A stretch of 17,727 bases of DNA. Origin: SVTX01 sp045577415 (GTDB lineage Bacteria; Bacillota; Clostridia; Oscillospirales; CAG-272). The DNA is taken from positions 1-17,727 of the forward strand of contig JAZNII010000017.1 in NCBI GenBank assembly GCA_045577415.1, read 5' to 3'. Within the stretch, counting starts at the first letter, position 1; every line of letters begins with the position of its first letter. The notes beneath the pieces are model-generated. The model was not told the origin of the DNA. It did not search any database and saw nothing but the letters and a program-made list of their open reading frames with translations. Positions 6,246 to 15,032 of the stretch are shown piece by piece. The translations under genes and the position numbers were made by a program.

Positions 6246-6426
6246 ATCACAAAAGGGCTACGTACTCGCGATCGTTCTCATCCTTACCTTTGTAATGAGT
6301 CTCAGCATCGTTTCAACCTTCTCTATCGTCTACCGATATATGAAATTGACCGAGCGCGGCATTGAGGATCTGCGAGACGACCTCTATGTCCCCGCTATCA
6401 CATCGGAGGTAGAGACAAATGACTGA
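6235..6426 (+). CDS. Very short pseudopilin-like protein lacking Glu+5 (PilX/GspK-like)
   Basis: This 63-residue protein starts at ATG 6235 after a strong GGAGGAGG site (6223-6230) and overlaps both neighbours. It reads MSNKSQKG|YVLAIVLILTFV, a basic leader, a Gly and a hydrophobic helix as in a prepilin, but position +5 is Ile13 rather than Glu. GspK and PilX-type minor pilins share this kind of start, but they are normally several times longer. After the helix only about 30 polar residues follow, so there is almost no globular domain. It may cap the fibre tip, or act as a helix-only partner of the other minor pilins. The overlap-coupled position makes a real gene likely; the specific family is uncertain. 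Confidence 0.7.
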   Translation: MSNKSQKGYVLAIVLILTFVMSLSIVSTFSIVYRYMKLTERGIEDLRDDLYVPAITSEVETND

Positions 6427-7219
6427 TCTCAAACCCCTTATCGCGATTTTCACATTCGTTTTCGGCGCTGTTTTCGCAAGCTTCGGCGGAGTCGTTGCCT
6501 ATCGTGTTCCCAAGGGACAATCGATAATAAAGCCCGACTCATATTGCCCGTCCTGCGGCAAGGATATTAAGCCTTATGACAATATTCCGATCATATCCTG
6601 GCTGATACTGGGCGGAAAATGCCGCAGTTGCAAATCAAAGATCGGTGTTTTCTCTCTGCTTTGCGAGATTTTCGGCGGAATCGGCTTTTGCGGCGCGTAT
6701 CTGATGTACGGAGACTCGCTTACAACTCTTCCGATCCTTATCGCCCTTTTATTCACGGTCTTTTTGTTTATTATAATGGCGGCAATCGACCATGAAACAC
6801 ACGATATTTATAACGTAACTCTCATTCTCTACGGAGTTATCGCTCTCTTTATTTCCCTTTATCGCATTTTTGCCTTGAATGAGTCCGTATGGAGCTTTCT
6901 TGGAGGTGCCGCTCTCGGCTTTGGCTCTTTCGGTCTTATCGCCCTTATCTCCAAGCTGATACTGAAACGCAACGCGCTTGGCAGCGGCGACATCTGGTTA
7001 GTCGGCATCGGTGGCTTGATGCTTGGCGCTCTTCCTCTGCTCTTTGCGATCCTTATCGCTACTCTGACGGGAAGCGTGATCGAGCTTGCGAAGATCAAAT
7101 TGGGAAAACAAGAAAGAGAGAGCGAGATCGCATTTGGTCCGTATCTTTTGCTTGGTATCGGATTTATGGCGATATTCGGAGATGCGTTGCTTGATTTTTA
7201 TTGGAAGGTGGTGCTTTAA
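6419..7219 (+). CDS. pilD: Type IV prepilin peptidase / N-methyltransferase
   Basis: This polytopic membrane protein of 266 residues is the usual length for PilD/GspO. It cleaves the prepilin leader after the glycine and methylates the new N-terminus. Two CxxC pairs (Cys43/46 and Cys68/71), absent from minimal archaeal or TadV-type enzymes, form the zinc-binding cytoplasmic region. The two aspartyl-protease residues are Asp124 in AAIDHETHDIYN and Asp191 in GSGDIWL. FGPYLLLG (239-246) is the conserved final motif. The usual Ile-Pro-Asn after the first Asp is Ile-Tyr-Asn here, an uncommon but probably tolerated change. It starts at ATG 6419, eight bases after GGAGGT, overlaps the pseudopilin gene by eight bases, and ends in TAATG shared with the next start. 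It is the likely processor of all five prepilins encoded upstream. Confidence 0.95.
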   Translation: MTDLKPLIAIFTFVFGAVFASFGGVVAYRVPKGQSIIKPDSYCPSCGKDIKPYDNIPIISWLILGGKCRSCKSKIGVFSLLCEIFGGIGFCGAYLMYGDSLTTLPILIALLFTVFLFIIMAAIDHETHDIYNVTLILYGVIALFISLYRIFALNESVWSFLGGAALGFGSFGLIALISKLILKRNALGSGDIWLVGIGGLMLGALPLLFAILIATLTGSVIELAKIKLGKQERESEIAFGPYLLLGIGFMAIFGDALLDFYWKVVL

Positions 7220-8424
7220 TGGCTCTGTATCGTTGTACTGTCCTTAACGCGCTTGGCGAAAAGCAAAGTCTTGTGCGTGAAGCGGGCGATATTGTCAGCC
7301 TGCGCGCAGAGCTTAAAAAGGATAACTATTATCCCGTCAAGCTCACAATAATCAAAGAAAAAAAGAAAAATGAGTTTTTCTCGGTAAGCAGCCGTGTAAG
7401 TCCCGACGAGGTTATCAGTTTTTTGCGCCAGTTCTCGGTTATGGTCAAGGCGGGAATCCCGATCAGCGACTGCATAAACACGCTTCGCGCCCAAAAATAT
7501 TCCCCTACGTTCCGCAACGTGCTGCAAGCGGTGTATTTTGACATCGAATCCGGCATACTGCTCTCGGAGGCATTCGCGAAACACCCGAAGGTATTCCCCA
7601 AATTTTTCATCAGCATGGTCGCTATCGGCGAAGCCAGCGGATCTCTTGACAAGGTGCTGGTCAGCATGGCGGACTACTACGAAAACGACCGAAAGATCAA
7701 GAAAAAATCGGCCTCGGCTATGGTATACCCCACTATGCTTTTGGTAATGGTGTTCGTTGTTCTCTTGTTCGTAACTCTGTTTATTTTGCCTCAGTTTGAG
7801 TCTACCATCAACGAGCTTGGCGGAGATATACCTTGGATCACAAGGGTTTTGATGGATATTTCCAAATTTATGCAGGAAAATATCTTCTTTATTCTCCCAG
7901 CTATGGCAGCGGTAGGTCTTATACTCTTTTTGCTTTCCAAAACCAAAAAGGGCGAGTACGTCAAGGACTATCTTATGTTCCGTCTTCCCCTGATCGGCAA
8001 GGTGCAGCAGAATCTTATCACGTCCAGATTTTCAAAGGCGTTCGTCATTCTGCTCGGAAGCGGAATGAATATGGTGGACTGTCTTGAAAACCTGAAAAAA
8101 ATGCTTGGCAACGCCGTATTCAGCGAAAAATTCAGCTACACGATCGAAGAGGTCAAGCGCGGAAGAAGAATTGCTCCCTCCTTGGAGGCAACCGAGCTGT
8201 TCCCCACGATGCTGACCGAAATGATCGACGTTGGAGAAAAGAGCGGCAATATCGAGGAAGTGCTTAACTCCACCAGCTCATATTTTGACGAGTGCGTGGA
8301 ATCCAGTATCGCCAAGGCGATCGCCGCACTGGAACCTATGATGATCGTCATACTCGGCGTGATCGTTGGTGTGGTCATTCTTGCGGTGCTTTTGCCTATG
8401 ATGTCGCTGATGAACAGCATTTAA
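7219..8424 (+). CDS. pilC: Type IV pilus inner-membrane platform protein
   Basis: This 401-residue protein of the PilC/GspF family is the membrane platform that couples the ATPase to pilin insertion. It has two copies of the T2SF domain: residues about 62-185 (FLRQFSVMVKAGIPISDCI, then AIGEASGSLDKVL) and about 265-390 (FSKAFVILLGSGMNMVDCL, then DVGEKSGNIEEVL). Membrane helices lie at about 168-190, 220-240 and 370-395, as expected. I chose ATG 7219, which follows GGAAGGTGG and overlaps the pilD stop by one base, over the in-frame TTG at 7201 inside pilD. The spacing to pilB is 12 bases. Confidence 0.95.
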   Translation: MALYRCTVLNALGEKQSLVREAGDIVSLRAELKKDNYYPVKLTIIKEKKKNEFFSVSSRVSPDEVISFLRQFSVMVKAGIPISDCINTLRAQKYSPTFRNVLQAVYFDIESGILLSEAFAKHPKVFPKFFISMVAIGEASGSLDKVLVSMADYYENDRKIKKKSASAMVYPTMLLVMVFVVLLFVTLFILPQFESTINELGGDIPWITRVLMDISKFMQENIFFILPAMAAVGLILFLLSKTKKGEYVKDYLMFRLPLIGKVQQNLITSRFSKAFVILLGSGMNMVDCLENLKKMLGNAVFSEKFSYTIEEVKRGRRIAPSLEATELFPTMLTEMIDVGEKSGNIEEVLNSTSSYFDECVESSIAKAIAALEPMMIVILGVIVGVVILAVLLPMMSLMNSI

Positions 8425-8436
8425 GGAGAAAATCAA

Positions 8437-10101
8437 ATGATTTTTAATCGACTTTTTACAAATTACTTAATTGAAAAGCAGGCATTGACAGGAGAGCTTG
8501 CCTCCGAATGGTTGGAACGCTCCGATGCCGCCGGCTCACCTATATATATTGAGCTTGCACGTGGTAACGTTATAGAAGAAGAGCCTCTGTACCGTCTCCT
8601 TGCGGATTTTCTTGGCTATGAGTATCGCTTCTGCCAGCTTTCCGAGATCAATCTGGAATTCGTCAAGCAGTACCCCAGAGATCTGCTTATCGAATACCAG
8701 GGCGTTCCCTTCACTCTTGAAGGCGACGTGCTGACGGTTTTGGGATGTAATCCCTTCCGCATTGAGGAATTTCACGAGCTTTTGACCTATGGTGGAAAAA
8801 AGCTGAAATTCATCATCAGTCCTCCCACGCAGATGGCTCGAATTCTGGACTATGCAAACAACAAAATCCAGCAAGACATAGTGCTGACCGACTATTCTAA
8901 GTCAACCTCGGATATCACCGAGGCAAATCCCAACACCCCGATCGACGCGCCTATCATCAAGCTTTGCGACTCGATTTTGAAGGATGCTATCAACCGCGGA
9001 GCCAGTGATATTCACATAGAACCTTTTGATACCACGATCTATTTACGCTTTCGAATCGACGGCAAGCTGAACAAGATCGAGGAATTGATGCCTCATATGT
9101 TCCCCGCACTTCTGGCACGCTACAAGATAATGGCTGACTTAAATATCGCAGAACGCCGCGTGCCGCAGGACGGAAAAATAAGCATGTCGGTGAATGGTGT
9201 TCCCTACGATTTCCGTGTATCAACCATACCAACTATACACGGAGAAAAGATCGTAATTCGTATTTATAACCGCCAGTTTCATTCAGGCGATATTTCATCT
9301 CTCGGTTTTTCGGAGAAGCAACGTGAACTCATTATGAGTATGATCACGAGACCTCACGGCATCATTCTTCTGACAGGACCTACGGGAAGCGGCAAGAGTA
9401 CTACCCTTTACACCTTCCTTCGTTATCTCAACAAAGAGGACACCAATATTATGACGGTCGAGGACCCCGTCGAGAACGAGATCATTGGAATAAACCAGGT
9501 ACAGGTCAATCCAAAGGCGCAGCTGACCTTCGCGGCTGCACTGCGAAGCTTTCTCCGTCAGGACCCCAACGTTATTATGATCGGCGAGATACGTGATGAG
9601 GAAACGGCGCAGATCGCAACGAGAGCCGCTATCACGGGACACCTGGTGCTTTCCTCTATACATACCAACGACGCGGCGGGCGTTATTACCCGTCTCATAA
9701 ATATGGGAATTCCAAAATATCTCGTCGCCGACTCTCTACTGGGCGCTATCTCGCAACGTCTGGTGCGTAAGCTTTGCCCCAAGTGTAAGACCGCGCGTAT
9801 GACCACCAAAGCCGAAATGGATATGCTTGGAATAAACGAGGAAGCCGAGATATTTGATGCAGTCGGATGTCCTTATTGCAACCAAACCGGATATCTTGGA
9901 CGTATCGGTGTGTTTGAGATCATGGTGCTTAACGACGAGATCCAAAACATTTTGATGTCAGATGATTTCACCAGTGAAAAGATCGGAGAGATCGTCGAGC
10001 GCGATATGACTACCGTTCTTAATCATACCAAGGAACGTGTTTTGATGGGTGAAACCAGCATGGAGGAATACGAGGATCTGGTCGATATCGTTGTATCGTG
10101 A
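8437..10101 (+). CDS. pilB: Type IV pilus assembly ATPase
   Basis: This 554-residue PilB/GspE-family hexameric ATPase powers pilus extension from the cytoplasm. Residues 1-145 are an MshEN/GspE N-terminal-type domain, and the catalytic part starts near 165. Walker A is GPTGSGKST (314-322), the Asp box region holds MTVEDPVE (339-346), Walker B is VIMIGE (379-384) and the His box is GHLVLSSIHT (401-410). Two CxxC pairs (447/450, 478/481) form the zinc site typical of extension ATPases and missing from PilT. It starts at ATG 8437, eight bases after AGGAG. It is the last gene of the operon and is followed by a strong terminator. The order pilD-pilC-pilB is the reverse of the common pilB-pilC-pilD order. 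Confidence 0.97.
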   Translation: MIFNRLFTNYLIEKQALTGELASEWLERSDAAGSPIYIELARGNVIEEEPLYRLLADFLGYEYRFCQLSEINLEFVKQYPRDLLIEYQGVPFTLEGDVLTVLGCNPFRIEEFHELLTYGGKKLKFIISPPTQMARILDYANNKIQQDIVLTDYSKSTSDITEANPNTPIDAPIIKLCDSILKDAINRGASDIHIEPFDTTIYLRFRIDGKLNKIEELMPHMFPALLARYKIMADLNIAERRVPQDGKISMSVNGVPYDFRVSTIPTIHGEKIVIRIYNRQFHSGDISSLGFSEKQRELIMSMITRPHGIILLTGPTGSGKSTTLYTFLRYLNKEDTNIMTVEDPVENEIIGINQVQVNPKAQLTFAAALRSFLRQDPNVIMIGEIRDEETAQIATRAAITGHLVLSSIHTNDAAGVITRLINMGIPKYLVADSLLGAISQRLVRKLCPKCKTARMTTKAEMDMLGINEEAEIFDAVGCPYCNQTGYLGRIGVFEIMVLNDEIQNILMSDDFTSEKIGEIVERDMTTVLNHTKERVLMGETSMEEYEDLVDIVVS

Positions 10102-10172
10102 TCAATTTTTCATTGATCAAAAACACAGATCAAATAAAATACGCTCTCATCACATTAGCATCGTTAACAACT

Positions 10173-10206
10173 AAAGAACCGCACCTTATCGCAGGTGCGG
10201 TTCTTT
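10173..10206 (+). terminator. Intrinsic terminator of the pilus operon
   Basis: aaagaaccgcacct (10173-10186) and aggtgcggttcttt (10193-10206) form a perfect 14-bp stem with a 6-base loop, running into a T tract (10204-10208). It lies 72 bases after the pilB stop codon. The opposite strand gives the same hairpin followed by TTTAG, so it may also stop the convergent minus-strand operon, though with a weaker U tract. Confidence 0.93.
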
Positions 10207-10241
10207 TTGAATTGTTTTAAGGACAGGTCTGCTTAATATCC

Positions 10242-13200
10242 TCAACCATCCTTAGAAACAATAGTTAATTCGCCTAAAATCTGAGTAATGTCATAGTTTT
10301 CTGTAACGTCGATTCCATCTTGTGTCGTCACGGTTACATATTCGATGTAGTTGAGATCGCTTCCAACCTCATCAATATATCCAACAACCTTCACAGAAAT
10401 GATATGACCCTCTATTAAAGAGCCTACGGTTATTGCAAAGCTACCGTTTTCCAAGGGCTTTCCGTCCTCTACCTTTGTTTCGCTTGCAGAAGTGACGGTA
10501 ATAGGCCTCTTATCCACTTTTATGGGGATATAGTCATCATTACCGTAATCAAAGGTATTAAATATGAGAACGCAATTTTCGGTAACGTCTATTCCGTCTT
10601 TGTAAACACGGTAAACAACAAAATCTTCAAGATTTTCATTGATTTCAGAAAGTGTTATTTGCCCTGCTTCGGTCAGACTGATATTCAGCGAAAGAGATAG
10701 CTCGAAGCCATCGGGAATTTCGATTATCTCGTAATCCATATCCTCAAAAGTAAGCGGAGTGCCGTCATAGAACTTTTGCAACTGATACAAATACACTCTG
10801 ATAAGCGTTTTTTCAGGAGGCAGTACCTCCAAAACGCCATCCTCATATTTAATATTATAATTTTCAGTAACATCAACGTTGTCAGGGTCTAATAAAACGA
10901 ACCCAAACGCCTTGCTGACTCCCTTGCCCACTTCGGTTTGAGAACCTTCAACACCGAAATAATAAGAATAACCGTTGTTCAAAAGCTCGGAAAGAATCGG
11001 ATCAAATTCAAGCTCAGTCGAAGCTATCAAAGGCTCGCCATCCCATACCTTATACTGATAAGCGGGCTTAATAACTATGGGCAGTTTCAGCTCCGTATCC
11101 CCTCCGCCGGGTATAGAACCACCGGGAATAGAACCATCGGGTAAGCTACCCGTCACCTCCACCTGTACCCAACCAAATCCGTCAATATAAACCTCTACCC
11201 AAGCGTGTCCCGGTGTGGTTATATCAACAAATTCGCCGGCTTTTGTCGCAACTGTAAAGCCTTCAACGTATCTCGCGGGGATGCCCAAAGCTCTATACAA
11301 CAGCGTTGCCGACGATGCGTAATGGACGCATATTCCCTCCTTATATTTATTGAGGAAGGCTATGACTACGTTTTCCTCGGAGTCCATCGCAACATCATAT
11401 TGAAGATTATACTCTGCCGCATGCTGTATGTATTCTGCCACCTTTTGAATAACCAAAGGATCAGAACTATCAAATCCCTGCTCCGATATTATGCCTTGCA
11501 TATATTCCAGAGTCGTAGCATCTATGGAAAGATAGGTATCATATACGAATTTGCGGTATTCTTCCTCGTATATAGCATAATCTCCCAGATGACCCTTCAG
11601 GAAATCATATCCATTGGCAGCATCGGGCAAGAAATAATACGAGGTAGTATAATCGCTCATCAAGCTATCGTAAACAGTATCCTTGGCAGGATGCTCGTAA
11701 TCGCCATCCAATCCAAGGTAATATGGCAGCATATACATAGCCATTCCCTTCATTTCAGCCATGTCCGCGCTTTGACCCATATTAGCAAGGGCAATAGATG
11801 CAAGATAATTATAGTTGTATCCGCCGGGAAGGGTCTTCCAATACTCTACTGCCTGATTCCAGTTCTTACCGTTATAATTACCGTAGCTATGCTCTCTGAG
11901 ATAAAGATAACCGCTAACGCCGGTCTTGATCTGTCCAACAACAAAGGAAGGATGTACAACAGGCTCATCAGTTTTTTCCTTGATCTCAAGCACTCCCTCG
12001 GAGGCAATTATCTTGTAGAGGTAAGAAACGTTCTTGCCATTTTGGTCAACAACCGTGACCGACATGGTGTTGGGCGCAGTTCCAATCTCGGTTATACTGC
12101 CCGTAACCTTAACCACAAGCTTATGCCCGCTATCGGTATCCAACTCTCCGTCTCGGATGGTACATTCATAGCCATCGTTGGTCAGTGGAGTGCCGTCCCA
12201 ATACTTCCAATCACTTGCAGAGGTTACATATATAACCGCAATATGATTAACGCTCAGTTTTCCGTATTCATACCTTATATCATAGTTAAACGTAACATTA
12301 CGACCATTTTTTGCGCTAATGTAAGTTCTTTCTTCATCGCAAATATTGTCGCTCTCACCAACGGCGGTCTGATAACCGATAACATTAACGTATATAGTAT
12401 GTCCCTCTACAAGATCGTATAGCTTATCGGGATAAACTCCGTATTCGTTGCACGTCAAGGGCTGCCCGTCATATTTGGGCTTGGACGCGCTTCCCGTATA
12501 AACGGTTATCTGTCTAGGTATCACTTCGAGTATACCCTGAATCTTTTCGATCTGATAGTTAAAGGTTATTTCGTTGCCCTCGCTATCAAACACAAGCACC
12601 TTTGTCAAGAAAGATTCCGCGTATCCTGCGTCGGTAAGGCTTCCCGAAAGCTCGACCTTCAAATAATGTCCTTCAACAAGGTCATATTCAGATATTCCCT
12701 GCGCTATCTCTGCCTCCACGGGCGTGAGCGGTGTGTCGTCGTAAACCTTCGATTCGTCAACAGGCTTACAAACGATTGGTCTGGGATCGACCTGCAAGGT
12801 TGCGAAGGTCCAGTCAATTATATAGTTGCGGTAGGTAATATCCTCGCTTACTCCCTCTTCGGTACGGATGACCTTATAGCTATCGAAGGTATTGAGAATC
12901 GAACCCACGTTGGTTATCGACTTCCAACCGGATATTTCAAGCACTTCCCCAGCTACTATACCTAACTCGGATGTAGTGAAAAATTTATGGAGATAATGAG
13001 CTTTTCCGTCATAAATCCACGTATATCCTTCGGTAGACAATGAAACTCGGCGTTTATCTACTGTAAGGGTTCCGTAGTCGTAGCTAATAATATAATTGGC
13101 AGTGACATCGCAATCTTCTCCCTCATAAAGATCGCCAAATATCTTGATCGTAAATTTGTTTTTGATGCTACCTGCGTCTCTGATGCTCGGCGCGCCAAAT

Positions 13201-15011
13201 ATCTCGTAGGTTTGATGGTCAAGAATTCCGTCTCCCGATTGTTCAAATCCGTATTGGCTATGGAACTCACCGTCGTAAGTCCAAAAGTCATCAAGAGTAG
13301 TTATTTGCAGATATCTTGGAACAATCTCCAATGTACCGTAAGAATACGTAATTTCATAATTCTCGATTACGGGATCATCACCGTCATAAATTAAGATACT
13401 GAATTTATTCTCAACAACACCTACGTTCTTGATGTTTATAGCATCAACAATATTAACCGTTTGATGAGCAAGTATTCTATCTCCTGATTGTTCAAATCCG
13501 TATTCGCTATGGAACTCACCGTCGTAAGTCCAATACCCGTCAAAAGTGGATATATGTAGCTTTCTTGGAGTTACCGCAAGAGCGCCCCAATTAGCACTTA
13601 TATCATAATTATGCGTTACGATCCTACCGCTTTCCGTAACTATATCAAACTTAAAAACGTTATCGGCGCTGCCAACGTTCTTGACGGTTGCATATTCCAG
13701 TATCTCTATTCTGTGACCATCAAGAAGTCCTTTCTGGAGGTATCCGAGGTCGCTATGCTCGACAGAATCATACTTCCACTCGTGGCTATTGGTTTTGAGC
13801 CTTAAAGACTTGGGAGTTACGGTTATAGTTCCGCGGTCTATGCTCAGATCATAGTTCTCGGTAACTCTATTGCCCTTCGAATCATAAACGTCAACATCAG
13901 CCATGTTTTCATAATCACCGCAATCGCTGATATCAGTACCGCCAGAGCAAACTATGTACTGTCCCTCAACCAGAGGAGTATCCGGATCGACCTGATGATC
14001 GTATTTATCATACCATACGTCTCCCGCATACTCTAAGGTGTCGTCAGCGAAGCTGATATTGACGGGACGCTTTTCCACGACCAGCATGCTCAATTGGATC
14101 GTCAGCAAATAATATCCGCTAACGTCAACACCGTTGTCGTTGACTATTTTAAGATCGGGCGAATTGAAAGCAACTCCCGCATTGACGATGGATTGATTGA
14201 AGGTGGCAACTATCTCGTCGCCCTCCTTTAAGCTTCCGTTAGAGATAACGCACTCACCGCCGCAAAGCGCCTCACCGTCATAAACCTTACTGGGGCTTTC
14301 AATTACAATAGTTAACGGTCGTTTTTTGAGGACTATTTTAGTCGTCTCAGTATCGATCACATACGCATCGGTAACGTCATTTCCAAGCTCGTCTAATACC
14401 TTAATACTGTTTTTGTCGGGAGCGATGTCGAGCGTTTTGTCGGCAGGGATGACAGGATACGTAACATAGTCATTAACAGCCCCCGGAACGAACTCGTATG
14501 AACCATCGGCGACACCGGTAGCAAGCCATGCGTCGTCCGTAACAAATCTATCGCAAACGACGACATCATTATATGCAACGTCGGCGCTTATGCTCAATGC
14601 TTCTCCGTAAACTATCTCCTGATTGGCAACCGATACCGTCAAGCTCCTTTTTGCTATGGTAAAGCTTTTAGGCTCGCTGTATTTTTTGCCGCCGAATGAA
14701 GCATTACTTACAGCTCTGAGCTGATATTCTCCCGGCATACTTGGATACTCCTCGCTCCACATAACACCGTCTTCACTGTACTCATACCACACCTTGCTCA
14801 AAAAAGCATTCGCTTCGCACCGCACGTGTTCGCCGTAGACCGCCTCAGTATTGCAAGTGACCTCACTGATATTTCCCTTGACCGCCAAAAGCGTTATTGT
14901 CGCTACAATCACAAGGACTACCGCAGGTATTATCACAGGCAAAAGGCGAAGGATCTTAGCCAATATCCCGGCTATCTTGAGTACCTTTTTTTGATAATTC
15001 TCATATAACAT
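10242..15011 (-). CDS. Giant membrane-anchored MBG-repeat protein with central transglutaminase-like domain (1589 residues)
   Basis: A basic N-terminus and one hydrophobic helix (about 21-45) predict an N-in anchor with the rest outside the cell. After two Ig-like or MBG-type segments (47-230) come about nine MBG-like repeats of 80-90 residues (233-1010), each with a KxYDGxPLT-type start and an NYxIxxxxGxLxV end. Then comes a transglutaminase-like region (about 1020-1290) and about three more repeats (1310-1585). The catalytic core has Cys1228 (EGICVHYASSATLLYRALGI), His1269 (PGHAWVEVY) and, where Asp is classical, Glu1285 (GWVQVEVTGS). A PGGSIPGGG linker follows the domain. There is no LPxTG signal. 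The start at ATG 15009-15011 follows AGGTG at eight bases. It lies 21 bases after its 809-residue paralogue. The domain may crosslink, or act as a cysteine peptidase or amidase; substrate unknown. Confidence 0.9.
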   Translation of the reverse strand: MLYENYQKKVLKIAGILAKILRLLPVIIPAVVLVIVATITLLAVKGNISEVTCNTEAVYGEHVRCEANAFLSKVWYEYSEDGVMWSEEYPSMPGEYQLRAVSNASFGGKKYSEPKSFTIAKRSLTVSVANQEIVYGEALSISADVAYNDVVVCDRFVTDDAWLATGVADGSYEFVPGAVNDYVTYPVIPADKTLDIAPDKNSIKVLDELGNDVTDAYVIDTETTKIVLKKRPLTIVIESPSKVYDGEALCGGECVISNGSLKEGDEIVATFNQSIVNAGVAFNSPDLKIVNDNGVDVSGYYLLTIQLSMLVVEKRPVNISFADDTLEYAGDVWYDKYDHQVDPDTPLVEGQYIVCSGGTDISDCGDYENMADVDVYDSKGNRVTENYDLSIDRGTITVTPKSLRLKTNSHEWKYDSVEHSDLGYLQKGLLDGHRIEILEYATVKNVGSADNVFKFDIVTESGRIVTHNYDISANWGALAVTPRKLHISTFDGYWTYDGEFHSEYGFEQSGDRILAHQTVNIVDAINIKNVGVVENKFSILIYDGDDPVIENYEITYSYGTLEIVPRYLQITTLDDFWTYDGEFHSQYGFEQSGDGILDHQTYEIFGAPSIRDAGSIKNKFTIKIFGDLYEGEDCDVTANYIISYDYGTLTVDKRRVSLSTEGYTWIYDGKAHYLHKFFTTSELGIVAGEVLEISGWKSITNVGSILNTFDSYKVIRTEEGVSEDITYRNYIIDWTFATLQVDPRPIVCKPVDESKVYDDTPLTPVEAEIAQGISEYDLVEGHYLKVELSGSLTDAGYAESFLTKVLVFDSEGNEITFNYQIEKIQGILEVIPRQITVYTGSASKPKYDGQPLTCNEYGVYPDKLYDLVEGHTIYVNVIGYQTAVGESDNICDEERTYISAKNGRNVTFNYDIRYEYGKLSVNHIAVIYVTSASDWKYWDGTPLTNDGYECTIRDGELDTDSGHKLVVKVTGSITEIGTAPNTMSVTVVDQNGKNVSYLYKIIASEGVLEIKEKTDEPVVHPSFVVGQIKTGVSGYLYLREHSYGNYNGKNWNQAVEYWKTLPGGYNYNYLASIALANMGQSADMAEMKGMAMYMLPYYLGLDGDYEHPAKDTVYDSLMSDYTTSYYFLPDAANGYDFLKGHLGDYAIYEEEYRKFVYDTYLSIDATTLEYMQGIISEQGFDSSDPLVIQKVAEYIQHAAEYNLQYDVAMDSEENVVIAFLNKYKEGICVHYASSATLLYRALGIPARYVEGFTVATKAGEFVDITTPGHAWVEVYIDGFGWVQVEVTGSLPDGSIPGGSIPGGGDTELKLPIVIKPAYQYKVWDGEPLIASTELEFDPILSELLNNGYSYYFGVEGSQTEVGKGVSKAFGFVLLDPDNVDVTENYNIKYEDGVLEVLPPEKTLIRVYLYQLQKFYDGTPLTFEDMDYEIIEIPDGFELSLSLNISLTEAGQITLSEINENLEDFVVYRVYKDGIDVTENCVLIFNTFDYGNDDYIPIKVDKRPITVTSASETKVEDGKPLENGSFAITVGSLIEGHIISVKVVGYIDEVGSDLNYIEYVTVTTQDGIDVTENYDITQILGELTIVSKDG
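13059..13565 (-). repeat. Recently duplicated MBG-like repeat pair
   Basis: Residues 483-565 and 566-651 of the 1589-residue protein are two adjacent repeats sharing WTYDGEFHS and QYGFEQSGD/EYGFEQSGD. At DNA level 13237-13284 and 13486-13533 match at 47 of 48 bases with an offset of 249 bp (83 codons). The other repeats in the protein are much more diverged, so this pair was duplicated or gene-converted recently. Confidence 0.85.
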
Positions 15012-15032
15012 ATAAATTACACCTATTGATGC

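Noticed and set aside
7201..7218. TTG start for pilC six codons upstream
   Set aside because: It lies within the pilD coding end and would use the GGAAGGTGG ribosome binding site as codons. ATG 7219 follows that site at normal spacing.
11205..12422. A 405-codon plus-strand frame inside the 1589-residue gene
   Set aside because: It is antisense to conserved MBG repeats and the transglutaminase motifs, has no ribosome binding site, and its translation has no recognisable domain.
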